Part shown: positions 1 through 8,352 of the stretch, one piece after another
How the letters are laid out: every line of letters starts with the position of its first letter
How positions within the stretch are numbered: the first letter of the stretch is position 1
Source: Cognatiyoonia sp965661665
GTDB lineage: Bacteria; Pseudomonadota; Alphaproteobacteria; Rhodobacterales; Rhodobacteraceae
Length of the DNA: 64,000 nt
Direction: 5' to 3'
NCBI RefSeq assembly: GCF_965661665.1
Contig: NZ_CBFIEO010000010.1
Location: 48,292 to 112,291 of the forward strand
Notes under the pieces: model-generated
Databases searched by the model: none
The model's input: only the letters and a program-made list of their open reading frames with translations
What the model was told of the DNA's origin: nothing
Program-made: the position numbers and the translations under genes

Positions 1-1226
1 AGGAATGGATTTCCGACAAGACGCGTTTTGTCTGGGATGGTCTCCGCCGCCAGCGTTTGGACACACCTTACATTCGTGAAAACGGTAAGCTGCGCAAAGC
101 GAGCTGGCCGGAAGCCCTGTCTGCCGCTGCAAATGCGATGAAGGGCAAGAAGGTTGCAGGATTGGTGGGCGATCTCGCTTCAACCGAAGCGGCGTTCAGT
201 CTCAAGCAGTTGATCGAAGGCATGGGCGGCAACGTGGAATGCCGCACGGACGGGGCCAAGCTGCCATCGGGCAACCGTTCTGGCTATGTTGGCAACGCCA
301 CGATTGAAGAGATCGAAGATGCCGAGATGATCCTGCTCGTCGGTACAAACCCACGGGAAGAGGCGCCTGTTCTGAATGCGCGTATCCGTAAGGCATGGCT
401 CAAAGGGGCGCGTGTTGCTCGGATCGGGCCGCAGACGGATCTAACGTATGACGTGATCGAGCTTGGCGCTGACCGCGCAGCTTTGGATGCCATCGCCAAG
501 ATGGATCATTCCGACCAAGAAGGCGTGCGCGGTGTCATGATCATCGGGCAGGGCGCGTTGAGCGAGGCCGATGGTGAGGCGGTTCTCGGCACCGCCATGA
601 CAATGGCCGAAGCTGGCTTCTCGAAATTCATGATATTGCACACGGCCGCCGGTCGCGTCGGCGCGATGGATGTCGATGCTACGACCGAAGGCGGTATGAA
701 AGCTGCGACTGAGGGTGCAGATGTGATCTTCAACCTCGGCGCGGATGAGGTTGACATCGAAGCTGGTCCAACGGTCATCTACCAAGGTAGCCACGGCGAC
801 CGTGGGGCGCACCGTGCGGACATCATTTTGCCTGCGGCTGCATACACTGAAGAAAACGCGCTGTTCGTGAACACCGAAGGTCGCCCACAGCTTGCCATGC
901 GCGCAGGGTTCGCGCCGGGTGAGGCGAAGGAAAACTGGGCGATCTTGCGGGCTTTGTCTGCTGAGCTAGACGAGACGCTGCCGTGGGACAGCCTTGCCAG
1001 CCTGCGCCTAGCGCTCGTTGCAGCGCATCCGCATCTGGCGAACGTCGATGAAGTGGCAGGGAACGCATGGCAGCCGCTCAAGCCCAAGAAGATGGGCAAG
1101 GCGGACTTCCGTTATGCGGTGAGCGATTTCTACCTCACCAACCCCATCGCGCGGGCGTCCCAGTTGATGGGTGAGCTTGCCGCAAACGCAAAAGCGCGGG
1201 CGAATGCCTCGATGGCGGCTGAATAG
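1..1226 (+). CDS. nuoG: NADH-quinone oxidoreductase subunit G, C-terminal part
   Basis: This is the 3' portion of nuoG, the large peripheral-arm iron-sulfur subunit of respiratory complex I. The frame is open from the left edge (first full codon at base 3), so the gene starts outside the window. About 407 residues remain, which belong to the molybdopterin-oxidoreductase-like domain. A 'GTNPREEAPVLNARIRK' segment and a 'HRADIILPAAAYTEENALFV' segment are both typical of this domain. The tail after about residue 360 is less conserved. The stop at 1224-1226 touches the next small gene, and nuoH follows, so this is the usual nuo operon order. Function is assigned from family and context; the N-terminal ferredoxin-like clusters lie outside the window. 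Confidence 0.95.
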   Translation, partial: EWISDKTRFVWDGLRRQRLDTPYIRENGKLRKASWPEALSAAANAMKGKKVAGLVGDLASTEAAFSLKQLIEGMGGNVECRTDGAKLPSGNRSGYVGNATIEEIEDAEMILLVGTNPREEAPVLNARIRKAWLKGARVARIGPQTDLTYDVIELGADRAALDAIAKMDHSDQEGVRGVMIIGQGALSEADGEAVLGTAMTMAEAGFSKFMILHTAAGRVGAMDVDATTEGGMKAATEGADVIFNLGADEVDIEAGPTVIYQGSHGDRGAHRADIILPAAAYTEENALFVNTEGRPQLAMRAGFAPGEAKENWAILRALSAELDETLPWDSLASLRLALVAAHPHLANVDEVAGNAWQPLKPKKMGKADFRYAVSDFYLTNPIARASQLMGELAANAKARANASMAAE

Positions 1227-1228
1227 TG

Positions 1229-1615
1229 ATGCTCACGGCGATATTGCCAGCTATGGCCCTCGCTGCGTGGAGCACGAGCGAGCCTCAGGTGACGAAAGCG
1301 GCGTCATCCCCGTCTTATGAAGGGATTAAAACGCGGCTGCTCGACGGTGATCTCGTCGATTTCCGCGTGGCCGTATCGGGCGATGCGATAACTGCAGATG
1401 CGTCGGACTACGCTGAATGCGCCGCCGCGCAATACACGCTCATTCGCGGCTACCTGTTTGCCCTCCACCTCCGCACCTCGGTTGAGGAAGACGCAGGTCT
1501 GCTGACTACAGATGCAGTCTATACAATTTCGCCAGACTTGCCGCGCGGGACGCGGACGATTGACGCCGAAGTGACCGTGGCGGCCTGCGGGCAATCCGGT
1601 ATTCCAACGGTGTAG
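1229..1615 (+). CDS. small exported protein of unknown function, embedded in the nuo operon
   Basis: An open frame of about 128 residues sits between nuoG and nuoH in the same orientation. ATG 1229 follows the nuoG stop directly; a GTG at 1226 would overlap that stop. The first 15 or so residues are hydrophobic and Ala/Leu-rich, ending near a Trp-Ser-Thr segment, so export or membrane attachment is likely. Two cysteines, one mid-protein and one near the C-terminus, could form a disulfide if it is periplasmic. I recognise no domain. Nuo clusters of Paracoccus and Rhodobacter are known to carry unidentified reading frames among the structural genes, and this is probably one of them. A role in complex I is only inferred from position. 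Confidence 0.7.
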   Translation: MLTAILPAMALAAWSTSEPQVTKAASSPSYEGIKTRLLDGDLVDFRVAVSGDAITADASDYAECAAAQYTLIRGYLFALHLRTSVEEDAGLLTTDAVYTISPDLPRGTRTIDAEVTVAACGQSGIPTV

Positions 1616-1624
1616 GGGACTTAT

Positions 1625-2665
1625 ATGATTGAATTCTTCACCGAAACGAACCTTGGCATAGTGCTGGTCATCTTGGGCCAGTGTCTGCTGGTTCTGATCC
1701 CACTGCTGCTGGCGCTGGCCTTCCTGATGTACGCCGACCGCAAGGTCTGGGCGGCGGTTCAGATCCGCAAAGGTCCAAACGTGGTGGGGGCCTTCGGGTT
1801 GCTGCAATCTTTTGCCGACTTTCTGAAATACATCGTCAAAGAAATCGTTGTGCCAGCGGGGGCCGACAAAGCGGTCTTCTTCCTTGCGCCGTTGATTTCC
1901 TTTGTCCTCGCCGTCGTCGCTTGGGCCGTTATCCCCTTCAATGACGGCTGGGTTTTGTCTGACATCAACGTCGCCATCCTCTTCGTCTTCGCGGTCAGCT
2001 CGCTTGAAGTTTATGGCGTGATTATGGGCGGTTGGGCGTCGAACTCAAAGTATCCGTTCCTCGGATCGCTTCGGTCTGCCGCGCAGATGATATCTTATGA
2101 GGTTTCGCTCGGCCTCATCATCATTGGTGTCATCATCTCAACCGGGTCGATGAACTTCGGTGCGGTTGTTGCGGCGCAAGACACGGGCGCGGGGATCTTC
2201 GGCTGGTATTGGGTTGCGCATTTCCCGATGCTCTTCCTGTTCTTCGTAAGTGCCCTGGCCGAGACAAACCGTCCACCGTTCGACCTGCCAGAAGCGGAAT
2301 CCGAACTGGTCGCAGGCTATCAGGTGGAATACTCCTCCACGCCGTTCCTGCTCTTCATGATCGGGGAGCTAATGGCGGTGGTGCTGATGTGCGCGCTTGT
2401 TTCGCTCCTCTTCTTGGGTGGCTGGCTGTCGCCAGTGCCGTTCTTACCGGATGGCGTTTTCTGGATGGTCCTCAAGATGGCCGCGTGTTTCTTCATGTTC
2501 GCGATGGTGAAGGCGATCACGCCACGCTACCGCTACGACCAGTTGATGCGCATTGGCTGGAAAGTCTTCCTGCCGCTGTCGCTCGCTTGGGTCGTGATCG
2601 TGTCATTCTTGGCAAAGTACGAAGTAGCAGGTTCCATGTGGGCCCGCTGGACGATGGGAGGCTGA
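1625..2665 (+). CDS. nuoH: NADH-quinone oxidoreductase subunit H
   Basis: This encodes NuoH (ND1), the membrane subunit at the junction of the peripheral and membrane arms, which helps form the quinone-binding chamber. At 346 residues it has normal length and multiple hydrophobic helices. The conserved loop 'ETNRPPFDLPEAESELVAGY' is present around residue 215, a NuoH signature with acidic residues implicated in quinone coupling. The start ATG is preceded by GGGA. nuoI begins one base after the stop, with GGGAGG just upstream. Confidence 0.97.
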   Translation: MIEFFTETNLGIVLVILGQCLLVLIPLLLALAFLMYADRKVWAAVQIRKGPNVVGAFGLLQSFADFLKYIVKEIVVPAGADKAVFFLAPLISFVLAVVAWAVIPFNDGWVLSDINVAILFVFAVSSLEVYGVIMGGWASNSKYPFLGSLRSAAQMISYEVSLGLIIIGVIISTGSMNFGAVVAAQDTGAGIFGWYWVAHFPMLFLFFVSALAETNRPPFDLPEAESELVAGYQVEYSSTPFLLFMIGELMAVVLMCALVSLLFLGGWLSPVPFLPDGVFWMVLKMAACFFMFAMVKAITPRYRYDQLMRIGWKVFLPLSLAWVVIVSFLAKYEVAGSMWARWTMGG

Positions 2666-2666
2666 T

Positions 2667-3152
2667 ATGGACTACACACGCGCCACCAAATACTTCCTGC
2701 TGATGGACTTCTGGAAGGCGTTCGGCCTGACGATGAAGTACTTCTTCGGGCCGAAAGCCACAGTGAACTATCCGCATGAAAAGGGGCCCTTATCCCCGCG
2801 CTTCCGCGGTGAACACGCCCTGCGTCGGTATCCCAACGGGGAAGAGCGGTGCATCGCCTGCAAACTTTGCGAAGCGGTTTGTCCTGCTCAGGCTATCACA
2901 ATCGACGCCGAACCGCGCGACGACGGTTCCCGCCGGACCACACGATATGACATTGACATGACGAAATGCATCTACTGTGGGTTTTGCCAAGAGGCCTGCC
3001 CTGTGGACGCCATCGTCGAAGGTCCGAACTTCGAATTCTCAACTGAGACGCGGGAAGAGCTGTTCTACGACAAGGAAAAGCTTCTCTCCAACGGTGACCG
3101 CTGGGAAGCCGAAATCGCGCGTAACCTCGAAATGGATGCGCCGTACCGATGA
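2667..3152 (+). CDS. nuoI: NADH-quinone oxidoreductase subunit I
   Basis: This encodes NuoI, the ferredoxin-like subunit carrying two [4Fe-4S] clusters (N6a and N6b) that pass electrons toward N2 and quinone. Two complete cluster motifs are visible, 'CIACKLCEAVCP' near residue 60 and 'CIYCGFCQEACP' near residue 100. The length of 161 residues is usual for alphaproteobacteria. It lies one base after nuoH and overlaps the following gene by four bases (ATGA), so translational coupling is likely. Confidence 0.97.
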   Translation: MDYTRATKYFLLMDFWKAFGLTMKYFFGPKATVNYPHEKGPLSPRFRGEHALRRYPNGEERCIACKLCEAVCPAQAITIDAEPRDDGSRRTTRYDIDMTKCIYCGFCQEACPVDAIVEGPNFEFSTETREELFYDKEKLLSNGDRWEAEIARNLEMDAPYR

Positions 3153-3544
3153 CCGAAAACCCCTTCGAAACCATGATGAAGATGTCGCAGGACTGGGCCA
3201 AGCAAATGGCTCCAGCGCTCGAGACGTTCACGCCGAAAGGTTTCGAAGAGATGTTCCCAACGATGTCGAAAGACATGATGGAACAGTTCATGGGCAAGGG
3301 GATCAGCTCCGACGGGCTCGACGCCAAAACCCGCCTGCTGCTGACCCTGCAGGGCCTCACCATGCACGGCGCGCAGGCAGAGGCGCAGATCCGCCTCACC
3401 GTCCGCCATCTGGTGGCGGCTGGCGCCACAAAACAAGAAATCGCGGAGACGATCGGCCTTGCTGCCATGTTCGGTGGCGTGCCCGCGATGACCAAGGCGA
3501 TGGAACTCGCCAACGACGTATTCGACAAGGACACATCTCAATGA
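3149..3544 (+). CDS. carboxymuconolactone decarboxylase-like (AhpD fold) protein in the nuo operon
   Basis: The 131-residue protein has the length and helical pattern of the carboxymuconolactone decarboxylase/AhpD fold. The region around 'HLVAAGATKQEIAETIGLAA' matches the usual motif of that family. The CxxC pair that gives AhpD-type members peroxidase activity is absent; there is no cysteine at all. It overlaps both nuoI and nuoJ by ATGA junctions, so it is translated as part of the nuo operon. A scaffold or assembly role would be inference; catalytic activity looks unlikely without the cysteines. Confidence 0.75.
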   Translation: MTENPFETMMKMSQDWAKQMAPALETFTPKGFEEMFPTMSKDMMEQFMGKGISSDGLDAKTRLLLTLQGLTMHGAQAEAQIRLTVRHLVAAGATKQEIAETIGLAAMFGGVPAMTKAMELANDVFDKDTSQ

Positions 3545-4146
3545 CAGTGTTTGCCTTCACCTTCTACCTATTCGCGATTGCCACGGTGGGCGGCGGTCTG
3601 ATGACCGTGATAAGCCGCAATCCAGTGCATTCGGTCCTTTGGCTGATCCTCGCGTTCCTGTCCTCTGCTGGTATCTTCGTCACGCTTGGGGCGGAGTTCG
3701 TCGCCATGCTCCTGATCATCGTCTACGTCGGCGCGGTCGCCGTGCTGTTCCTATTCGTGGTCATGATGCTTGATGTGGACTTTGCTGAGCTGAAGGCAGA
3801 AATGACCAAATACTTGCCGCTCGGTCTACTGATCGGTGTGGTGATCCTGATGCAAATGGCGCTGGCGTTTGGTGTCTGGGGCTTTGCCGACGGGGCAAAG
3901 GGCAATATCGCCGCCCCCACAGGTGATGCGCAAAACACCGCCGCGCTTGGCCTGCTGATCTACGACAAATACATCATTCTCTTCCAACTCGCAGGTCTGA
4001 TCCTGCTGGTCGCCATGATCGGGGCCATCGTCCTGACCCTGCGCCACCGCGTGGACATCAAGCGCCAGAACGTCGTCGCCCAAATGCACCGCGATCCGGC
4101 GACAGCGATGGAGCTGAAAGACGTCAAACCGGGGCAGGGGCTTTAA
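3541..4146 (+). CDS. nuoJ: NADH-quinone oxidoreductase subunit J
   Basis: This encodes NuoJ (ND6), a membrane-arm subunit of complex I. The chosen ATG overlaps the previous stop (ATGA) and gives 201 residues. The frame is open further upstream, but that part is only the shadow of nuoI and the CMD-like gene. Five hydrophobic helices are visible, with the conserved third-helix region 'IVYVGAVAVLFLFVVMML'. nuoK starts one base after the stop. Confidence 0.96.
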   Translation: MTVFAFTFYLFAIATVGGGLMTVISRNPVHSVLWLILAFLSSAGIFVTLGAEFVAMLLIIVYVGAVAVLFLFVVMMLDVDFAELKAEMTKYLPLGLLIGVVILMQMALAFGVWGFADGAKGNIAAPTGDAQNTAALGLLIYDKYIILFQLAGLILLVAMIGAIVLTLRHRVDIKRQNVVAQMHRDPATAMELKDVKPGQGL

Positions 4147-4147
4147 G

Positions 4148-4453
4148 ATGATCGGACTTGAGCATTATCTGACAGTGGCCGCAGCGCTTTTTGTCATTGG
4201 CATCTTCGGGCTGTTTTTGAACCGGAAGAACGTGATCATCCTGTTGATGAGCATCGAACTGATGCTCCTCGCGGTGAACATCAACTTCGTGGCCTTCTCC
4301 AGCTATCTGGGCGATCTCGTAGGCCAAGTCTTCACGCTCTTCGTGCTGACCGTCGCCGCCGCCGAGGCCGCCATCGGCCTCGCCATCCTTGTGTGTTTCT
4401 TCCGCAACCGTGGAACCATCGACGTTGAAGACGTCAACGTGATGAAGGGCTAA
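4148..4453 (+). CDS. nuoK: NADH-quinone oxidoreductase subunit K
   Basis: This encodes NuoK (ND4L), a small three-helix membrane subunit. The 101-residue length is exactly typical. The second helix carries the glutamate of 'LLMSIELMLLAVNINF' and the third the glutamate of 'VAAAEAAIGLAILV', both conserved proton-pathway residues. It sits one base after nuoJ and four bases before nuoL. Confidence 0.97.
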   Translation: MIGLEHYLTVAAALFVIGIFGLFLNRKNVIILLMSIELMLLAVNINFVAFSSYLGDLVGQVFTLFVLTVAAAEAAIGLAILVCFFRNRGTIDVEDVNVMKG

Positions 4454-4457
4454 GACC

Positions 4458-6563
4458 ATGGAAACCATCATCCTTTTTGTACCCCTCGTCGGAGCCCTGC
4501 TTTGCGGCTTTGGCTGGAAATTCATCGGGGAAACGGCGGCGCAGTGGGTGGCGACATCGCTCCTGTTCCTGTCTGCGTTGCTCTCATGGGTCGTGTTCTT
4601 AGGCTTTGACGGCGTCACAGAGAATATACAGATCCTGCGCTGGATTGAATCCGGCACATTGAGCACCGATTGGGCGATCCGGATGGATCGTTTGACGGCG
4701 ATCATGTTGATTGTGATCACCACCGTCTCCGCGTTCGTGCACCTGTATTCCTTTGGCTATATGGCGCATGACGACCATTTCGCGGAAGGCGTCAGCTATC
4801 GCCCTCGCTTCTTTGCGTATCTGTCGTTCTTCACCTTTGCCATGCTCATGCTGGTTACATCCGACAACCTTGTTCAGATGTTCTTTGGCTGGGAAGGCGT
4901 GGGTGTCGCGTCATACTTGCTGATCGGCTTTTATTACAAAAAGCCCTCCGCCAACGCCGCCGCGATCAAAGCGTTTGTCGTCAACCGTGTGGGTGACTTC
5001 GGCTTCGCGCTCGGCATCTTTGGCATCTACATGCTGACCGACAGCATCCGGTTTGAGGACATCTTTGCGATGGCCCCAGAGCTGGCGGAGATAACGGTTA
5101 GCTTCCTTGGGGCGGAGTGGAATGCCGCGAACCTTCTGGCGATCCTGCTCTTCATCGGTGCGATGGGTAAATCTGCGCAGCTGATCCTGCACACATGGCT
5201 GCCCGACGCGATGGAAGGCCCGACACCTGTGTCGGCACTGATCCACGCCGCAACGATGGTGACGGCAGGTGTTTTCCTTGTCTGCCGCATGTCGCCGCTG
5301 ATGGAATACGCACCAGAAGCGCAGAGCTTCATCGTCTTCTTGGGCGCGACAACCGCATTCTTCGCGGCGACCGTGGGCCTCGTCCAGAACGACATCAAGC
5401 GCGTCATCGCATATTCCACCTGTTCGCAGCTTGGCTATATGTTCGTTGCTGCAGGCGTCGGCGTTTATTCCGTCGCGATGTTCCACCTGCTGACACATGC
5501 GTTCTTCAAGGCGATGCTGTTCCTCGGCGCAGGCTCCGTCATCCACGGGATGCATCACGAACAGGACATGCGGAATTACGGCGGGCTGCGCCACAAGATG
5601 CCAAAGACCTTCTGGGCGATGATGATTGGCACGTTGGCGATCACGGGCGTCGGTATCCCACTGCTCTACATCGGGTTCCCCGTGGGCTTCGCCGGCTTTG
5701 TCTCCAAAGATGCGATTATCGAAAGCGCCTATGCTGCCAATGCGAGCTACGCTTTTTGGATGCTCGTCATCGCGGCCTTCATGACCAGCTTCTACAGCTG
5801 GCGTCTGATGTTCCTGACGTTCTATGGCGAGCCGCGCGGCGATAAGCATACCCACGAACACGCCCACGAAAGCCCTGCAACCATGCTCACCCCTCTGGCG
5901 GTGTTGGCGGTGGGCGCGATCTTCTCGGGCATGGTGTTTTACGGCCCGTTCTTTGGATCTGACGAGAAAGTTGGCAAGTTCTTTGGCTACATCGACGCTT
6001 CCGAGATGTCGGAAGACAAAGCGATGGGCTTCAGCCTGATCTCACCCGCCTATGCGGCAGGGGAGGAGGAAGAAAAGGGCGAGAAGAAAGAGCTGCCGGT
6101 CCAGCAACCGGGTGAAGGGGCGATCTATCACCACCCTGACAACCACGTGCTGCATGATGCGCATTATGTGCCAAAGTGGGTCAAACTCAGCCCGTTTGTC
6201 GTGATGATTGCGGGATTCCTTTTGGCTTATCAGATGTACGTTCGGCGCCCTGACTGGCCCGCGAAACTCGCTGAAAACCAGCGTCCGCTTTATAACTTCC
6301 TGCTCAACAAATGGTACTTTGATGAGCTTTATGACTTCCTCTTCGTGCGTCCGGCCAAAGCCTTGGGCAACTTGCTATGGAAGCGCGGCGACATGGGTAC
6401 GATTGACGGTGGCATCAACGGTCTGGCGATGGGCATCGTGCCGTTCTTCACGCGGATCGTCGGGCGGGCGCAGTCTGGCTACATCTTCACCTACGCCTTC
6501 TTCATGGTGCTAGGCATCGCTGCCTTGCTGACTTGGGTCACGCTCAGCGGGGGTGCTAACTGA
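4458..6563 (+). CDS. nuoL: NADH-quinone oxidoreductase subunit L
   Basis: This encodes NuoL (ND5), the distal antiporter-like proton pump with the lateral helix. The 701 residues include the canonical 'MFFGWEGVGVASYLLIGFY' region and 'TWLPDAMEGPTPVSALIHAA'. A His-rich loop lies near residue 460, and a long hydrophilic loop rich in Glu/Lys near residues 535-560 precedes the C-terminal helices. Such loops are common in alphaproteobacterial NuoL. The next gene starts inside the TGA (ATGATGATG). Confidence 0.97.
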   Translation: METIILFVPLVGALLCGFGWKFIGETAAQWVATSLLFLSALLSWVVFLGFDGVTENIQILRWIESGTLSTDWAIRMDRLTAIMLIVITTVSAFVHLYSFGYMAHDDHFAEGVSYRPRFFAYLSFFTFAMLMLVTSDNLVQMFFGWEGVGVASYLLIGFYYKKPSANAAAIKAFVVNRVGDFGFALGIFGIYMLTDSIRFEDIFAMAPELAEITVSFLGAEWNAANLLAILLFIGAMGKSAQLILHTWLPDAMEGPTPVSALIHAATMVTAGVFLVCRMSPLMEYAPEAQSFIVFLGATTAFFAATVGLVQNDIKRVIAYSTCSQLGYMFVAAGVGVYSVAMFHLLTHAFFKAMLFLGAGSVIHGMHHEQDMRNYGGLRHKMPKTFWAMMIGTLAITGVGIPLLYIGFPVGFAGFVSKDAIIESAYAANASYAFWMLVIAAFMTSFYSWRLMFLTFYGEPRGDKHTHEHAHESPATMLTPLAVLAVGAIFSGMVFYGPFFGSDEKVGKFFGYIDASEMSEDKAMGFSLISPAYAAGEEEEKGEKKELPVQQPGEGAIYHHPDNHVLHDAHYVPKWVKLSPFVVMIAGFLLAYQMYVRRPDWPAKLAENQRPLYNFLLNKWYFDELYDFLFVRPAKALGNLLWKRGDMGTIDGGINGLAMGIVPFFTRIVGRAQSGYIFTYAFFMVLGIAALLTWVTLSGGAN

Positions 6564-6820
6564 TGATGATGGCCATGCCAACCGAGTTCTACATCGTCGT
6601 GGGCGTTTGCCTAGCGGTGATGGGCTTGTCCGCTTTCTACCTTGGCGTCCACGATTGGCGGGTCAAAGGGACGGCGCGGGCTAGTTCGGCCGTCTCTGCC
6701 GCGGATCTTTTCGTTTTTAAGATGACCTATCTGTCGATCTTTATGGCAGTGCTGATCGTCATTCTGCCCGTCTTCTTGATTGGGGCCTTTTTCACTGACC
6801 TCTTCTCGGGATTGTTTTAA
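6563..6820 (+). CDS. small two-helix membrane protein between nuoL and nuoM
   Basis: This 85-residue frame begins at the nuoL stop (three ATGs in tandem, then ATG 6575) and ends at 6820, overlapping the first base of nuoM. It shows two hydrophobic segments, residues about 8-28 and 55-80, with a short basic, Ala/Ser-rich stretch between them. I recognise no family. Overlaps on both sides show it is co-translated with complex I. Paracoccus and Rhodobacter nuo clusters have comparable unidentified reading frames. Which of the clustered ATGs is used cannot be decided. Confidence 0.7.
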   Translation: MMMAMPTEFYIVVGVCLAVMGLSAFYLGVHDWRVKGTARASSAVSAADLFVFKMTYLSIFMAVLIVILPVFLIGAFFTDLFSGLF

Positions 6821-8340
6821 TGGGTAACCTACTCACCCTCACCACGTTTATCCCTCTGCTGGGGGCTTTGATCCTCGCCGTGTTTTTACGCGGCGATGAT
6901 GAGGCGGCGCAGCGCAACGCGAAATGGGTTGCTTTGGCGACAACAGCGGCGACCTTCATCGTCTCGCTCTTCATCTTGTCCGAATTTGATCCGTCCAACA
7001 CGGGCTTTCAGATGGTGGAAAAACGTGGGTGGCTATTGGGCCTCAACTACAAGATGGGTGTTGACGGGATCTCCGTTCCCTTCGTGATGCTGACCACTTT
7101 CCTGATGCCGATTGTGATTGGCGCTTGCTGGGATGTGAAAACGCGCGTCAAGGAATATATGATCGCGTTCTTGTTCTTGGAAACGCTAATGCTCGGCGTG
7201 TTCATGGCGCTAGATCTAGTGCTCTTCTACCTCTTCTTCGAGGCGGGCCTGATCCCGATGTTCCTGATCATCGGTATCTGGGGCGGGGCGAACCGGATTT
7301 ATGCGTCGTTCAAGTTCTTCCTCTACACATTCCTCGGCTCCGTGTTGATGCTGGTGGCGATGGTCGCGATGTTCGTCGACGCAGGCACAACCGACATCCC
7401 ATCCTTGATGACCCACAGCTTTGGGTCGGAGACATTCAGCCTTCTGGGTATCCAGATCATCGGCGGTGCGCAGACACTGATGTGGCTCGCCTTCTTCGCC
7501 TCCTTCGCGGTGAAAATGCCGATGTGGCCCGTCCACACGTGGTTGCCTGACGCGCACGTGCAAGCGCCAACCGCAGGCTCCGTAGTGCTGGCGGCCATCC
7601 TGTTGAAGATGGGCGGCTACGGCTTCCTGCGCTTCAGCCTGCCGATGTTCCCAGTGGGGTCAGAGGTCATGGGTCCGCTGGTGCTCTGGCTCTCCGCCAT
7701 CGCGATTGTCTACACGTCCCTAGTTGCGCTGGTGCAAGAAGACATGAAAAAGCTCATCGCTTATTCATCGGTTGCGCACATGGGCTATGTGACGATGGGG
7801 ATATTCGCCGTGAACCAGCAAGGTCTCGACGGTGCGATATTCCAGATGATCAGCCACGGCTTTATTTCCGGCGCGCTCTTCCTTTGCGTTGGCGTGATCT
7901 ATGACCGCATCCACACGCGAGAGATTGACGCCTACGGCGGTTTGGTGAACCGGATGCCTGCCTATGCGCTGATCTTTATGTTCTTCACGATGGCCAACGT
8001 CGGCCTTCCGGGCACCTCCGGCTTTATCGGAGAATTCCTAACGCTGTTGGGCATCTTCCAAGTCAACACGTGGGTGGCCGCGATTGCGACCTCCGGGGTT
8101 ATCCTATCAGCGGCCTATGCGCTCTGGCTCTACCGCCGCGTCGTCATGGGCGATCTCATCAAAGAAAGCCTGAAAACTATCAACGATATGACACGTCGGG
8201 AGCGTCTGCTCTTTGCGCCGCTCGTGGTTATGACGCTGCTCTTGGGTGTTTACCCAAGCCTCGTCCTCGACATCACCGGCCCATCGGTTACGGCTTTGAT
8301 CGAACAATACACCGCGGCAACTACCGCGATGGCACAGTAA
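6820..8340 (+). CDS. nuoM: NADH-quinone oxidoreductase subunit M
   Basis: This encodes NuoM (ND4), an antiporter-like proton-pumping subunit. It has 506 residues and about 14 hydrophobic helices. The family signatures 'FFEAGLIPMFLIIGIWGG' (with the essential helix-5 Glu) and 'TWLPDAHVQAPTAGSVVLAA' are both present. The start codon shares a base with the previous stop. Confidence 0.97.
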   Translation: MGNLLTLTTFIPLLGALILAVFLRGDDEAAQRNAKWVALATTAATFIVSLFILSEFDPSNTGFQMVEKRGWLLGLNYKMGVDGISVPFVMLTTFLMPIVIGACWDVKTRVKEYMIAFLFLETLMLGVFMALDLVLFYLFFEAGLIPMFLIIGIWGGANRIYASFKFFLYTFLGSVLMLVAMVAMFVDAGTTDIPSLMTHSFGSETFSLLGIQIIGGAQTLMWLAFFASFAVKMPMWPVHTWLPDAHVQAPTAGSVVLAAILLKMGGYGFLRFSLPMFPVGSEVMGPLVLWLSAIAIVYTSLVALVQEDMKKLIAYSSVAHMGYVTMGIFAVNQQGLDGAIFQMISHGFISGALFLCVGVIYDRIHTREIDAYGGLVNRMPAYALIFMFFTMANVGLPGTSGFIGEFLTLLGIFQVNTWVAAIATSGVILSAAYALWLYRRVVMGDLIKESLKTINDMTRRERLLFAPLVVMTLLLGVYPSLVLDITGPSVTALIEQYTAATTAMAQ

Positions 8341-8352
8341 GGAAATGGGCAC

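Noticed and set aside
2977..3540. Upstream extension of nuoJ to 2977
   Set aside because: It is the off-frame shadow of nuoI and the CMD-like gene; nuoJ homology begins at ATG 3541.
4911..5867. 318-codon minus-strand frame opposite nuoL
   Set aside because: It lies entirely within a conserved gene, has no ribosome site and an atypical His/Arg/Asp-rich composition.
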